From: Streptomyces griseoviridis
GTDB taxonomy: Bacteria > Actinomycetota > Actinomycetes > Streptomycetales > Streptomycetaceae
Assembly: GCA_014649155.1 (NCBI GenBank)
Contig: BMSM01000006.1
Span: forward strand, 1-64,000
Direction of reading: 5' to 3'
Length of the DNA stretch: 64,000 nt
The notes under the pieces were generated by a model. It was given only the letters and a program-made list of their open reading frames with translations, was not told where the DNA came from and made no database searches. Below are positions 8,636-17,177 of this stretch, one piece after another; positions within the stretch are counted from its first letter, which is position 1; each line of letters opens with the position of its first letter. A program made the translations under genes and the position numbers.

Positions 8636-9061
8636 GTGGCCACCACAGCCCGGACCACATCCTCCTCCCCGTCCCACCCCCTCCTCCGCCTGCGTCTCGC
8701 GCCCCACGGCCCGCTGCCGCGCCGGCTCGACGGGGTGTGGTGGCCGCACTCCCGCGACCTCCTGACCCAGCTCCCGCCGCTGCTCGCCGCGCTGCCGAGC
8801 GCATGGGGTGACATCACCGGCATCACCGTGGACGCCACGGCCTGGTCCTCGGCGCCGGGGCGCACGTTCGTCGCCGGCCAGGTCGTACGCCTGCACAAGG
8901 CCACCACTCCGCACGTCCCGGACACCGTCATCCTGCTCTCCCCCGGGCACGGTCGCCGGGACCTGCTGGTGATCCCTCCCGATACGACGGAGGAAGCCGC
9001 GGGCCTCCTCATGACCGCCGCGCTGGACGACCGCGCGCCCGGCACCGACGGAGAAGCCTGA
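8636..9061 (+). CDS. DUF5994 family protein (copy 1)
   Basis: A 141-residue product. GTG at 8636 is preceded by AGGAAG with 7-base spacing, and the conserved region begins about 20 residues later. The family core LDGVWWPHSRDL, the ITGITVDATAW segment and DLLVIPPDTTEEAAGLLM are all present. Molecular function unknown. A clear paralogue lies at 10867-11439 on the other side of the desaturase, sharing the WWP.SRDL and LLVIPP.T signatures. The family is an actinobacterial one often found near stress genes. Confidence 0.82.
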   Translation: MATTARTTSSSPSHPLLRLRLAPHGPLPRRLDGVWWPHSRDLLTQLPPLLAALPSAWGDITGITVDATAWSSAPGRTFVAGQVVRLHKATTPHVPDTVILLSPGHGRRDLLVIPPDTTEEAAGLLMTAALDDRAPGTDGEA

Positions 9062-9200
9062 GCGCCGCGGCTCCCCGTTCCCCACGGCGGCGGAACCCGT
9101 AGCGACGCCGGCCCACCCGCGCCCGCGCCCTGTCCCCGCGCCGGCCCCGCCCAGGAGGGCCGCTGCGAGCCCTCCGCCTTCTCCTCAGAGAGTTCCCCCC

Positions 9201-10238
9201 ATGACCACGGTCACGACCACCCCACGCTCCGGCACCCCCGGCAGTGACTTCGCCCGGCTGTCCAGGAAGATCGCGGACGCCGGCCTGCTGGGGCGCCGCC
9301 CCGGCTACTACACGGCACGGATCACCTCGGTGGCCGGCCTCTACGCCACCGGATGGCTCGCGCTCGTCCTCATCGGCCCCTCGTGGTGGACCCTGGCGGT
9401 CGCCGCCTTCATGGCCGTCCTGTACGGGCAAGTGGCCCTCGTCGCCCATGACATGGCCCACCGCCAGGTGTTCCGTCGCCGCCGGGCCAGCGAGGTGTCC
9501 GGGCGGATCGCCGCGTCGTCCATCGGCATGAGCTACGGCTGGTGGCAGGACAAGCACACCCGTCACCACGCCAACCCCAACACCGAGGACCTCGACCCCG
9601 ACATCGGCCCCGACCTGCTCGTCTGGTCCCCGGACCAGGCCCGCGCCGCCACCGGTCTGCCCCGTCTGCTCGGCCGCCGGCAGGCGTTCCTGTTCTTCCC
9701 CCTGCTCACGCTGGAGGGATTCAACCTGCACGTGTCGAGCGGCCGGGCGCTCGCCGACCGCCGGCTCAAGCACCGGACCCTCGACGGCGCCCTGCTGCTC
9801 GCGCACTGCGCGCTCTACCTGACCGCCCTGTTCCTGGTCCTGCCGCCCGGCATGGCGGTCGCCTTCCTCGCCGTCCACCAGTGCCTGTTCGGCGTCTACC
9901 TCGGTTCCGTCTTCGCGCCCAACCACAAGGGCATGCCGATCCTGTCGGCCGACGACCGGCCCGACTTCCTCCGCCGCCAGGTGCTCACCTCCCGCAACGT
10001 CAACGGCGGCCGGTTCACGGACCTGGCGCTCGGCGGCCTGAACCACCAGATCGAGCACCACCTGTTCCCGAGCATGCCCAGTCCCAACCTGCGCGAGGCC
10101 CGTGCCATCGTCCGGCGGTACTGCCGGGAACTGGGCGTGGACTACACGGAGACGGGGCTGATCGCCTCGTACCGGCTGGCGCTCACCAGCCTGCACCGTG
10201 CCGGCGCACCGCTGCGGCGGGCCCGCGCCGGGACCTGA
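9201..10238 (+). CDS. Membrane fatty acid desaturase
   Basis: A 345-residue integral membrane protein. The three histidine boxes of front-end/acyl-lipid desaturases are intact: HDMAH (about residue 77), HTRHH (about 119) and HQIEHHLFPSMP (about 284). Four hydrophobic helices occur in two pairs. It would introduce a double bond into membrane acyl chains using O2 and a ferredoxin-type donor, adjusting fluidity. ATG at 9201 follows a weak purine stretch. A strong hairpin follows the stop. Confidence 0.93.
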   Translation: MTTVTTTPRSGTPGSDFARLSRKIADAGLLGRRPGYYTARITSVAGLYATGWLALVLIGPSWWTLAVAAFMAVLYGQVALVAHDMAHRQVFRRRRASEVSGRIAASSIGMSYGWWQDKHTRHHANPNTEDLDPDIGPDLLVWSPDQARAATGLPRLLGRRQAFLFFPLLTLEGFNLHVSSGRALADRRLKHRTLDGALLLAHCALYLTALFLVLPPGMAVAFLAVHQCLFGVYLGSVFAPNHKGMPILSADDRPDFLRRQVLTSRNVNGGRFTDLALGGLNHQIEHHLFPSMPSPNLREARAIVRRYCRELGVDYTETGLIASYRLALTSLHRAGAPLRRARAGT

Positions 10239-10248
10239 GCCGGTCCGC

Positions 10249-10611
10249 TCAGCCGGCGAGGGGCGAGGGGAGGGCTTCCCCCCGCCCCTCGCCGGCTGGG
10301 CGCGGCGAGCTCAGGTGGAGGGCGCAGCCGGTGATCCGGACGACACGGACGAGGGAGTCCGGCGGGCGGTGCAGGCGCAGGACCGCCCCGGTCCGGCCGA
10401 TGGCCTCCGCGGCCGCGACGAAGACGTTCAGCGAGCTGACGTCGCGGAAGCCGATCCCCGTGAGGTCGACGTCGACGGTGCGGGCGGGCAGGCACCGGGC
10501 CAGGGCGCCGCGCACGAGCGGTGCCGTGGTCAGGTCGATGTCGCCCACGACGGTGATCGCCACGCGCGTTCCGCGGTCCTGGTGCCGGACACTGAACCGT
10601 GAAGGGGGCAT
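10249..10611 (-). CDS. STAS-domain anti-sigma factor antagonist
   Basis: A 120-residue product; ATG at 10611 has AAAGAGGAG upstream, better than the in-frame start 39 bases earlier. The STAS fold is visible: TRVAITVVGDIDLTTAP, then VDVDLTGIGFRDVSSLNVFV, where one Ser of DVSS is the expected phosphorylation site. Such proteins bind anti-sigma kinases when unphosphorylated and free a sigma-B-type factor. The final 18 residues are non-conserved and come from the terminator hairpin. Confidence 0.87.
   Translation of the reverse strand: MPPSRFSVRHQDRGTRVAITVVGDIDLTTAPLVRGALARCLPARTVDVDLTGIGFRDVSSLNVFVAAAEAIGRTGAVLRLHRPPDSLVRVVRITGCALHLSSPRPAGEGRGEALPSPLAG
10251..10297. terminator. Bidirectional hairpin between desaturase and STAS gene
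   Basis: Arms at 10251-10265 and 10283-10297 form a perfect 15-bp stem. It lies 12 bases after the desaturase stop and inside the last codons of the convergent STAS gene, so the STAS protein tail (Gly/Arg/Pro/Ser-rich) is encoded by the terminator itself. Confidence 0.85.
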
Positions 10612-10693
10612 GGCTCCTCTTTCGGTGGGTCCCGCGAAGGCACTCGCCAAGCGGTCCGGGGCGGGATCACCCCGGCTTCTCAGGGCTCCGGGG

Positions 10694-10861
10694 TCATCCG
10701 GTCCGCCCGTCAGGGGGCTTCCGGTCCGGTACGGCCGTACCGCGGCGTCCGTAGTGGAAGGCCGCGATCCGAACGCCGTGCTGCGCGTTGAGCCGGTGGA
10801 TGAGGAACGCGCCCACCGCGATCACCGCCAGCAGCACGAGCACCGTCAGGAAGATGTCCAT
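10694..10861 (-). CDS. Small single-span membrane protein
   Basis: A 55-residue product. ATG at 10861 lies 5 bases after the DUF5994 stop. Residues 3-20 (IFLTVLVLLAVIAVGAFL) form one membrane helix; the remainder is basic and soluble (HRLNAQHGVRIAAFHYGRR). Tight spacing makes it an operon partner of the DUF5994 gene upstream and possibly of the STAS gene 82 bases downstream. Function unknown. Confidence 0.65.
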   Translation of the reverse strand: MDIFLTVLVLLAVIAVGAFLIHRLNAQHGVRIAAFHYGRRGTAVPDRKPPDGRTG

Positions 10862-10866
10862 CGTCC

Positions 10867-11439
10867 TCACACCCTCTCCGGGCGGTTTCCGTCCCCTCGC
10901 GGGGGAACGGCGGGACCACCGGTTTCCTGTCCCCCTTCGGACTCCCAGGCCGCTTCCCCGGCGCCGTCGGCCTCGGCGGTCGCCGTCAGGTGCGCGGCGT
11001 CCGCCATCAGGCGGCTCGCGGTGGCGGTGCGGCGCGGGTCCCCGGCGGCGGCCAGCAGCCAGGCGGCCGCGGCCGGGGACGTCTCCGGGGGGATGACCAG
11101 CAGGTTCCAGCGGCCCAGGTGGTAGGAGAGCAGGAGCAACTCGTGCGGGTCCTGCTCGAAGCGGAACCAGCCCACCTTGACCACGTGCCCGGTGACGGGC
11201 ACCTTGCGCGGGACGACCGGCCACTCCCCGGGATGCACCGTGACCCGGGTGATCCGTCCCCACAGCGGATCGAGCACGGACGCCAGGGCGGGCAGTTCCG
11301 CGGCGAGATCACGCGAGCGCGGCCACCAGGCGCCGTCCAGCAGGGCCGGGGCCGAACCGGCGGGAGCGAGCGACAGCCGCACGGCGGACGCGGGGCGCCG
11401 GCCTTCGGAGGTCATCGGGGGGAAGACGGTCGCAGTCAT
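10867..11439 (-). CDS. DUF5994 family protein (copy 2)
   Basis: A 190-residue product. ATG at 11439 gives a short leader before the domain; a longer frame to 11502 exists. The core motifs LLDGAWWPRSRDL, GRITRVTVHPGEWPVVPRKVPVTG and NLLVIPPETSPAAAAWLL are clearer here than in copy 1. A Gly/Pro/Arg-rich tail follows. It leads a small operon with the 55-residue membrane protein and perhaps the STAS gene. Function unknown; a stress role is inferred from neighbours. Confidence 0.82.
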   Translation of the reverse strand: MTATVFPPMTSEGRRPASAVRLSLAPAGSAPALLDGAWWPRSRDLAAELPALASVLDPLWGRITRVTVHPGEWPVVPRKVPVTGHVVKVGWFRFEQDPHELLLLSYHLGRWNLLVIPPETSPAAAAWLLAAAGDPRRTATASRLMADAAHLTATAEADGAGEAAWESEGGQETGGPAVPPRGDGNRPERV

Positions 11440-12015
11440 GACGCGAACCCAGCCCCGGGCCGGCCGAGCCGGCCCGGCGTAGTCGATCACCGTGGACGAC
11501 ACAGGCGCGAATGCCCGTGCGCGGCGTGTCCTCGGTCTTTCGAGCCTACTCCTCGCGGCGGCCGAACGGACCGTACGGGCGACGGCTGTGCCGCGCGTGC
11601 CACGCCCTGGTCCCCGAGGGGCGCTGCGGAGCGCAGTGACGGGCGCTCCGTTCCCGTCGCACAGGCGGAGTCTCCTGACCGTCGCCGGGTCGCCCGAGGC
11701 CGTCCGGCGGGTCGCGGAGGTCGTCCGCAGCGGCTGTCACCGCGACCGAGCAGCGCGGCTTCGCCGCGGGTGACGAGGGCGGGACCCGTCCCGAACGGAC
11801 CGTGGACACGGCCCGGGCGGAGGAACCGGCCGTGGCCGGAGTCCGCCCGGTGAGCGACCGCCCCGCTGTCAGGGGCCGCCCCGAGAGGAGACCGGCACCG
11901 CCGCACGTGACGAGGGACCTGGACTCCACGGGGGCGCCGTCCCTCGTCAGCGGGCGGTCGCGGAGCCGGGCGTCTGCCCCGGGACCCGGGCCGGTGGGCC
12001 GGCGGGGCCGTCCGG
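11440..12015. other. Gene-free stretch with one hairpin
   Basis: No recognisable gene on either strand. A perfect 11-bp stem (11908-11918 with 11939-11949, arms TGACGAGGGAC/GTCCCTCGTCA) resembles a terminator and faces the decayed regulator to its right. The remainder may be unrecognisable gene debris. Confidence 0.5.
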
Positions 12016-12470
12016 TCACCCGCCGCGCGGGCACGCCGGCACCGCCAGGACCCGGCGGCGGCCCTGGCCGTCCACGGGGAGTCCGAGTGTCTGGAGGATG
12101 TCGCCGACGTGCTTGCCGACCGCCGCCTCGGTGACGAACAGGGCCTGCGATGCCCGTGTCGGCGCGTTCCCCGGCCATCAGCGCGAGGACCTCGCGCCCG
12201 CGCGGGGTGAGGCGGCTGAGGGCGTCGTGCCGGCGGTGCGGGAGCTGGCGGACCACCTCGGGGTCCACGACCGCCGCGCCCCCGGCGACCCGCACGACCG
12301 CGGCCGCGGACTCGCCGGCCGCGCTGACCCGGTCCTGGAGCAGGTGACCGACGCCGGTGCCGCCGCCGAGGCCGAGCGGATGGGCGGCGGGGGACTGCTC
12401 GATGTACTGGCTGGACACGAGGACGAGGACGTCCGCGTGCGGCCGGGCGTGCGCCTCGACGCGCGCCGCC
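12016..12470 (-). pseudogene. Remnant of a NarL/LuxR-type response regulator
   Basis: Reading leftwards from about 12470, the translation gives ADVLVLVSSQYIEQ, then PEVVRQLPHRRHDALSRL and TPRGREVLALMAGERADTG, which match the end of a receiver domain and the start of a LuxR-type HTH. Near 12150 the frame breaks; in another frame it continues as QALFVTEAAVGKHVGDILQ and LGLPVDGQGRRRVLAV to a TGA at 12016-12018. The first 80 or so residues, including the phospho-acceptor Asp, are missing. It is a 5'-truncated, frameshifted pseudogene; the partner kinase is not nearby. Confidence 0.8.
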
Positions 12471-12739
12471 CGTAGTGACGGACGGCACTCCGCCTCCTCC
12501 CCAGGCCGCTCCCGGTCCTCTTCCCCACCCACCTCGCCCACGGCCGGCCTGACCATGCGCCGCGCCGGCACCCTGCCCCGGACCGCCTGCGCCCGGCCGG
12601 CCCCCACCGTCTGCGCGGCGGCGGGCGCCCCCGCCGCCGGCGCGGTCCTCACCGCCCGGACGGCCGCCCTGCTCCGCCGGCGCCGCCGGGCCCCGCGCCC
12701 GGCCCGCCGTTCCCCGTGGACGCCGCCTAGTCTGAAGCC

Positions 12740-13627
12740 GTGTTCGACTCGCCCGACTTCGATCTCGCGCCGTACGCGGGCAGCGGCGCGGACCGGCGGG
12801 AGCGGTCCGTGCGGCGGACGTTCTGCAGCTGGGAGGAGGCGGGCTGGCGCTCGCTGCTGGTGCAGAGCTTCACGCACGCGCCCCGGGCGGAGGAGCTGCC
12901 GCTGCCCGGCACGGCCGATCTGCACCTGGTGCTCTGCACGGCCGGGGACGCGGTGATGCGCACCCGCGACGGGGGCCGGGAGACCCGGCGGCGCTGGGTC
13001 CCGGGCCGGCTGGAGCTGATGCTCCCCGGCCGGGCGACCGTCCGCGGCTACCGCGCCGCCGCCCCGCTGCGCAGCGTCCAGGTCCACCTGCCCCGTGCCG
13101 CCGTGCGACGGGCCGCCGCCGAACTGGGCCACCCGGAACCGGACTTCGAGGAACTCCGCGCCGCCCTCGGGGCCGGTGACCCGGTCGTCGAGCAGATCAT
13201 GCGGGCGCTGCCCGTGTCCGGGCCGGCGGGCGACCTGTACGCGGAGTCGGCCGCCGCGTTCCTCACCGCGCACCTGCTGTCCCGGGGCCGGGACCGGCCG
13301 CTGCCGGGGCCGGAGCACGCCGGGGTCCGCGCGGCGATCGCGCTGATGAGGGAGCGGCCGGGTGATCCGCTGACCGTCGCCGACCTGGCCGCCGAGGCGC
13401 ACCTGAGCCCCTACCACTTCCTCCGTGTCTTCCGCGAGGCCACCGGCGAGACCCCGCACCGGTATCTGACCCGGCTGCGCATGGCGCAGGCGCGGCGGCT
13501 GCTGGACGGCACCCGGCTCCCCCTCGACGACATCGCCGCGCGCTGCGGCTTCTCCTCCGCCGCCGCCCTGTCCGCGGCGTTCCTCAGACACGTCGGCGTC
13601 CGCCCGTCGGCGTACCGCGCGAGGTGA
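12740..13627 (+). CDS. AraC-family transcriptional regulator
   Basis: A 295-residue product. Residues about 1-130 form an AraC-type cupin-like sensor region. Residues about 195-295 hold the double HTH: LTVADLAAEAHLSPYHFLRV for the first and LDDIAARCGFSSAAALSAAF for the second, followed by GVRPSAYR. TAGTCT lies a few bases upstream of the GTG start, so the transcript is probably leaderless or nearly so. The SRPBCC gene just downstream could be a target, though no evidence shows this. Confidence 0.88.
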   Translation: MFDSPDFDLAPYAGSGADRRERSVRRTFCSWEEAGWRSLLVQSFTHAPRAEELPLPGTADLHLVLCTAGDAVMRTRDGGRETRRRWVPGRLELMLPGRATVRGYRAAAPLRSVQVHLPRAAVRRAAAELGHPEPDFEELRAALGAGDPVVEQIMRALPVSGPAGDLYAESAAAFLTAHLLSRGRDRPLPGPEHAGVRAAIALMRERPGDPLTVADLAAEAHLSPYHFLRVFREATGETPHRYLTRLRMAQARRLLDGTRLPLDDIAARCGFSSAAALSAAFLRHVGVRPSAYRAR

Positions 13628-13707
13628 CCAGGGCGCCGCAGGATCGGACCGGCGGGTGCGCAATCGGGAGCGTGGCCGCCCGCCCGGCTCCGCCCTAGCG
13701 TGACCGC

Positions 13708-14142
13708 ATGCCGTACTCCTACTCCGTCACCGCCCACTCCCCGGCGGCCCCCGGTGCCGTCTTCGACGTACTGCTGCGCGCCTCGACCTGGCCGTCGTGG
13801 TCACCGATCGACGCCGCCGCACCGGCCGACGGAGGCGACCCGGACCGGCGGCAGGGCGTCGGTGACATCCGCGTCTTCCGCACCGGCCGGGCCGTCTCCC
13901 GTGAGCGCGTCGTCGAACTGGTCCCCGACCGCCGTTTCGTCTACGAGAACCTCGGCGGCCCCTTCCGCTCCTACCGGGGCACGGTCGACCTGGCCGAGGC
14001 CCCCGGCGGCGGCACCGACCTCACCTGGTCGGCGGTCTTCGAGCCGAAGCCGCGCTTCACCGGCCCGTTCTGGCAGTGGTACCTGACCCGGTTCATGCGG
14101 CGGATGGCGGAGGGTCTCGCCGGATACGCCGCGACCCGCTGA
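13708..14142 (+). CDS. SRPBCC-family (polyketide cyclase/START-like) protein
   Basis: A 144-residue product covering one SRPBCC domain: FDVLLRASTWPSWSPIDAA near the N-terminus, RAVSRERVVELVPDRRFVYEN in the middle and a C-terminal long helix (MRRMAEGLAGYAATR). The fold binds hydrophobic ligands in a deep cavity. TAGCGT precedes the ATG by about 8 bases, so the start is near-leaderless. The ligand is not predictable. Confidence 0.85.
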   Translation: MPYSYSVTAHSPAAPGAVFDVLLRASTWPSWSPIDAAAPADGGDPDRRQGVGDIRVFRTGRAVSRERVVELVPDRRFVYENLGGPFRSYRGTVDLAEAPGGGTDLTWSAVFEPKPRFTGPFWQWYLTRFMRRMAEGLAGYAATR

Positions 14143-14288
14143 ACCCCGCCCGCCGCCCCGCTGTCCCCCAGGTGAGCGACAGCGAAGTGCGCTCCCGGCG
14201 GTGACGATCCGGCGCCTGATCCTCCCTAGCGTTCTGTCCGTGGCCGGAAGGCCCCCGTAGACGGAACTAGACCCGCTGGAGGCAGGAA

Positions 14289-15110
14289 TTGAACCGCCGG
14301 ACCGCGTCGACCGCCCTGTCCGCCGTGTGCTCCGCCGCGGCGGGCGCCGCACTCCTGGCCGGCGGGTCCCCCACCGGGACCGCCATGCCCGGCACCGCCC
14401 CCGAGGGGGCCGCCGTGTCCGCCGCCCGGCACCCGGCCGACCGCGCCGCCGGCGCGGCGCGGACCCGGGCCGGCCAGGACTCCGCCGCCGGCTCCGGCAC
14501 GGACGCTCCGGCCCGGCGCGGGCCGCTGGTGCTCCCGACGGCCGGCGCCGGTGACGGCCCGGACCCCACCGCCCCCTCGCCGCGGACGCCGGGCGAGCGG
14601 GGCCGGGACTGCTCCCACGACCACCGGCCGCGCGGCCTCCGGCCCGTCGCCGGCGGCGGCCGGGCCCCGACCGGCGTGCCGGACCACGTCACCGGCGACC
14701 GCCCGGCCGTGCCCGCCGGCCGGCCGCTCGACGGCCGCCTCGCCGCCCGCCACGCCCCCGCGCACCGGGACCGGACCACGGGCCCGGTGCCGCTGGACGC
14801 CGGCGTTCCCGCGCCGCGTTCCGGCAGCGCCCGGCCCCTCCCCGCCACCGGCCTCGCCGCCCTCCCGTCCGCCGGGCGCGTCCCGGTACGGATCGTCCTG
14901 AACGCCTCCCGGTCCGCCGGAAACCCCGGCTGCGGGCCCGCGCCGGAGGCGACGGGGACCGGGGGCCGGTGGCAGCGGCGCGGCCTGTTCCCCCGCGACC
15001 GCCCCACCACCGCCGCGCGCCGCGGCCACCCCCGCCACGCCGACCGGCCCGGCCCCGCCGGCGCCACCGTCCGGGACGCCACCGCGCGGGTCGCGGACGA
15101 CCGGCACTGA
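14289..15110 (+). CDS. Putative secreted Ala/Pro/Arg-rich protein
   Basis: A 273-residue open frame starting with TTG at 14289, with GGAGG 5 bases before it and a promoter-like TAGCGT at about 14227. The first 30 residues look like a signal peptide (NRRTASTALSAVCSAAAGAALLAGG). The rest is low complexity with few hydrophobic positions and no recognisable domain. The good ribosome site and leader suggest a real gene, but the body could be a decayed secreted protein. Confidence 0.45.
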   Translation: MNRRTASTALSAVCSAAAGAALLAGGSPTGTAMPGTAPEGAAVSAARHPADRAAGAARTRAGQDSAAGSGTDAPARRGPLVLPTAGAGDGPDPTAPSPRTPGERGRDCSHDHRPRGLRPVAGGGRAPTGVPDHVTGDRPAVPAGRPLDGRLAARHAPAHRDRTTGPVPLDAGVPAPRSGSARPLPATGLAALPSAGRVPVRIVLNASRSAGNPGCGPAPEATGTGGRWQRRGLFPRDRPTTAARRGHPRHADRPGPAGATVRDATARVADDRH

Positions 15111-15156
15111 ACACGCCCCCAGAGAGCCCGCCCTCCCTCGTACCGAGAGGTTCCCC

Positions 15157-15990
15157 ATGAGATTCGTCTGGCAGTTGCTGACCGTCGCCGCGGTGTCGCT
15201 CGTCGGCGGCCAGGCCGCCGCCGCGCTGGAGAGCAGCCCGTACCTCCAGTGCGCCGTCGGCGCCCTCGCCGCCGTCCTCGCCGTGCTCTGCTACGGCTGG
15301 GTGGTGCGGCGCACCGAGCACCGCCCGCCGACGGAGGTGTCCCGCGAGGGCGCCGCGCCCGCGCTCGGCCGGGGCGTGCTGATCGGCGCCGCGATGTTCG
15401 CGGCCGTCGTCGCCAACCTCTGGACCGCCGGGTACTACGACGTCCACGGCCTGGGCTCGCCGGCCGGCGCGGTCGGCCTGTTCGGCTTCATGGCCGCCGC
15501 CGCGGTGACCGAGGAACTGCTCTACCGGGGCGTGCTGTTCCGCTGGGTCGAGAAGCTCACCGGCACCTGGATCGCGCTGACCCTCACCAGCCTGCTGTTC
15601 GGCGCGTCGCACCTGCTCAACCCCGACGCGACCCTGTGGGGCGCGCTCGCCATCGCCGTCGAGGCCGGTGGCATGCTCACCGCCGCCTACGTCGCCACCC
15701 GCAGGCTGTGGGTGCCGATCGGCGTGCACTTCGGCTGGAACTTCGCCGAGTCCGGCGTCTTCAGCACCGAGGTCTCCGGCAACGACACCCAGCAGGGCCT
15801 GCTCGACGCCACGGTGCACGGCCCGACGGCGCTCACCGGCGGTGCCTTCGGCCCGGAGGGCAGCGTCTACTCGGTGCTGTTCGGCCTGATGGTGACGGCC
15901 GTGTTCCTGCTGCTGGCCCGCCGGCGCGGCCTGATCGTCCCCCGCCGCCGCGCCGACCGGACCACCGGCCCCGTTAACCTCGTCCGGTGA
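15157..15990 (+). CDS. CPBP-family intramembrane metalloprotease
   Basis: A 277-residue membrane protein with about 7 hydrophobic helices. The CPBP/CAAX-protease motifs are visible: E119-E120 and R124 in TEELLYRG, H152 in GASHLL, and H191 and N195 in GVHFGWN. Relatives cleave membrane proteins or act in bacteriocin immunity and envelope signalling. Its stop overlaps the start of the histidine kinase gene, and the kinase in turn overlaps its regulator, so the protease is probably part of the same signalling unit. Confidence 0.9.
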   Translation: MRFVWQLLTVAAVSLVGGQAAAALESSPYLQCAVGALAAVLAVLCYGWVVRRTEHRPPTEVSREGAAPALGRGVLIGAAMFAAVVANLWTAGYYDVHGLGSPAGAVGLFGFMAAAAVTEELLYRGVLFRWVEKLTGTWIALTLTSLLFGASHLLNPDATLWGALAIAVEAGGMLTAAYVATRRLWVPIGVHFGWNFAESGVFSTEVSGNDTQQGLLDATVHGPTALTGGAFGPEGSVYSVLFGLMVTAVFLLLARRRGLIVPRRRADRTTGPVNLVR

Positions 15991-17177
15991 CCGCGCTCTC
16001 CAACGCCCTGCGCCTGACCTACCGTTGGGTCCCGGAGACCTGGCGCCAGTTCGACGTGACCCCCTGGTACGTGCCGCTCGCCCCGATCCTGCTGGCCACC
16101 TCCTTCATCCCGACGCTGCGCAACCACGGCACCCAGCTCGGCGGGATGCCGGACCGCCCCTTCGACGTGCTCGCCGTCCTCGTCCTCGCCCTGGAGTGCC
16201 TCCCGCTGGCGCTCTGCCGGCGGTGGCCGGCGCTCTGCCTGGCCCTGGTGTCGGCGGGGTTCGCGGCGGACCAGCTGCTCGGCTACCACTCCCTGGCGGG
16301 CACCGCCCTGGCCCTCGCGCTGCTGGGCGCCGGCTCCCGCCTGGAGCGGCACCGGGGCGTCACCGCGCTGGCCCTCTCGGCGGCGTACGTGCCGCTCGCG
16401 GTCGTCCTCGCCCGGCTCGGCACGGGCGAGGCGGTCAGCGGGTTCGTGATGTTCTACCTGGTGCTCGCCCTGGTCTGGGGCGTGGGCACGGTGATGCGCG
16501 CGGCCCGCAGGGCGGAGGCGGAGCGGCGCGAGCGGCTCGCCGAGGAGACCCGTACCGCCGAACGCACCCGGATCGCGCGTGAGTTGCACGACGTGGTCAC
16601 CCACCATGTGACGGCGATGGTGGTGCAGGCGGAGGCGGCCCGCTATCTGACCGCGGCGCCCGAGCGCCTGGAACAGGCCCTGACCGCCGTCTCGGACACC
16701 GGCCGCCAGGCCATCGGCGACCTGCGGCACCTGCTCGACCTGCTCGACCCCGATCCCGCCCCCGAGGGCGCCGGGGCCCGGACCCCGCCCGTCGGACAGG
16801 TCCGTACGCTGGTGGAGCAGACCCGCCGGGCGGGCCAGCCGGTGGAGTTCACCGAGGAGGGCGGTCCGCCCGCGTCGGCGGGCAGCGCCGAACTGGTCGC
16901 CTACCGGGTGGTGCAGGAAGCCCTGACGAACGCCCTCAAGCACGCGCACGGCACGCCCACCTCGGTCCTGGTGCGGCACGGCGAGAAGGAGATCACCGTG
17001 GAGGTCGCCACGGCGGCGCCCCCCGGCACCGGCGGCACGCCCGTCGGCGGCAGCGGGCGCGGACTGGCCGGGCTGCGGGACCGGGTGGCCGTCCTGGGCG
17101 GCGAGTTCGGCGCGGGCGCCGGCCCGGACGGCGGCTTCCTGGTCCGGGCCCGCATCCCCGCGGGGGGCCCGGCATGA
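15987..17177 (+). CDS. Membrane histidine kinase (HisKA_3 type)
   Basis: A 396-residue product. Five or six hydrophobic helices cover residues about 28-170 with short loops, so there is no large extracellular sensor. The dimerisation/phospho-acceptor motif is ERTRIARELHDVVTHHVTA, with H201 the expected site. The HATPase domain is at about 290-395 (VVQEALTNALKHAHG, then GRGLAGLRDRV). GTG start overlaps the CPBP stop. Its partner is the response regulator whose start overlaps its stop. Confidence 0.93.
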   Translation: MTALSNALRLTYRWVPETWRQFDVTPWYVPLAPILLATSFIPTLRNHGTQLGGMPDRPFDVLAVLVLALECLPLALCRRWPALCLALVSAGFAADQLLGYHSLAGTALALALLGAGSRLERHRGVTALALSAAYVPLAVVLARLGTGEAVSGFVMFYLVLALVWGVGTVMRAARRAEAERRERLAEETRTAERTRIARELHDVVTHHVTAMVVQAEAARYLTAAPERLEQALTAVSDTGRQAIGDLRHLLDLLDPDPAPEGAGARTPPVGQVRTLVEQTRRAGQPVEFTEEGGPPASAGSAELVAYRVVQEALTNALKHAHGTPTSVLVRHGEKEITVEVATAAPPGTGGTPVGGSGRGLAGLRDRVAVLGGEFGAGAGPDGGFLVRARIPAGGPA

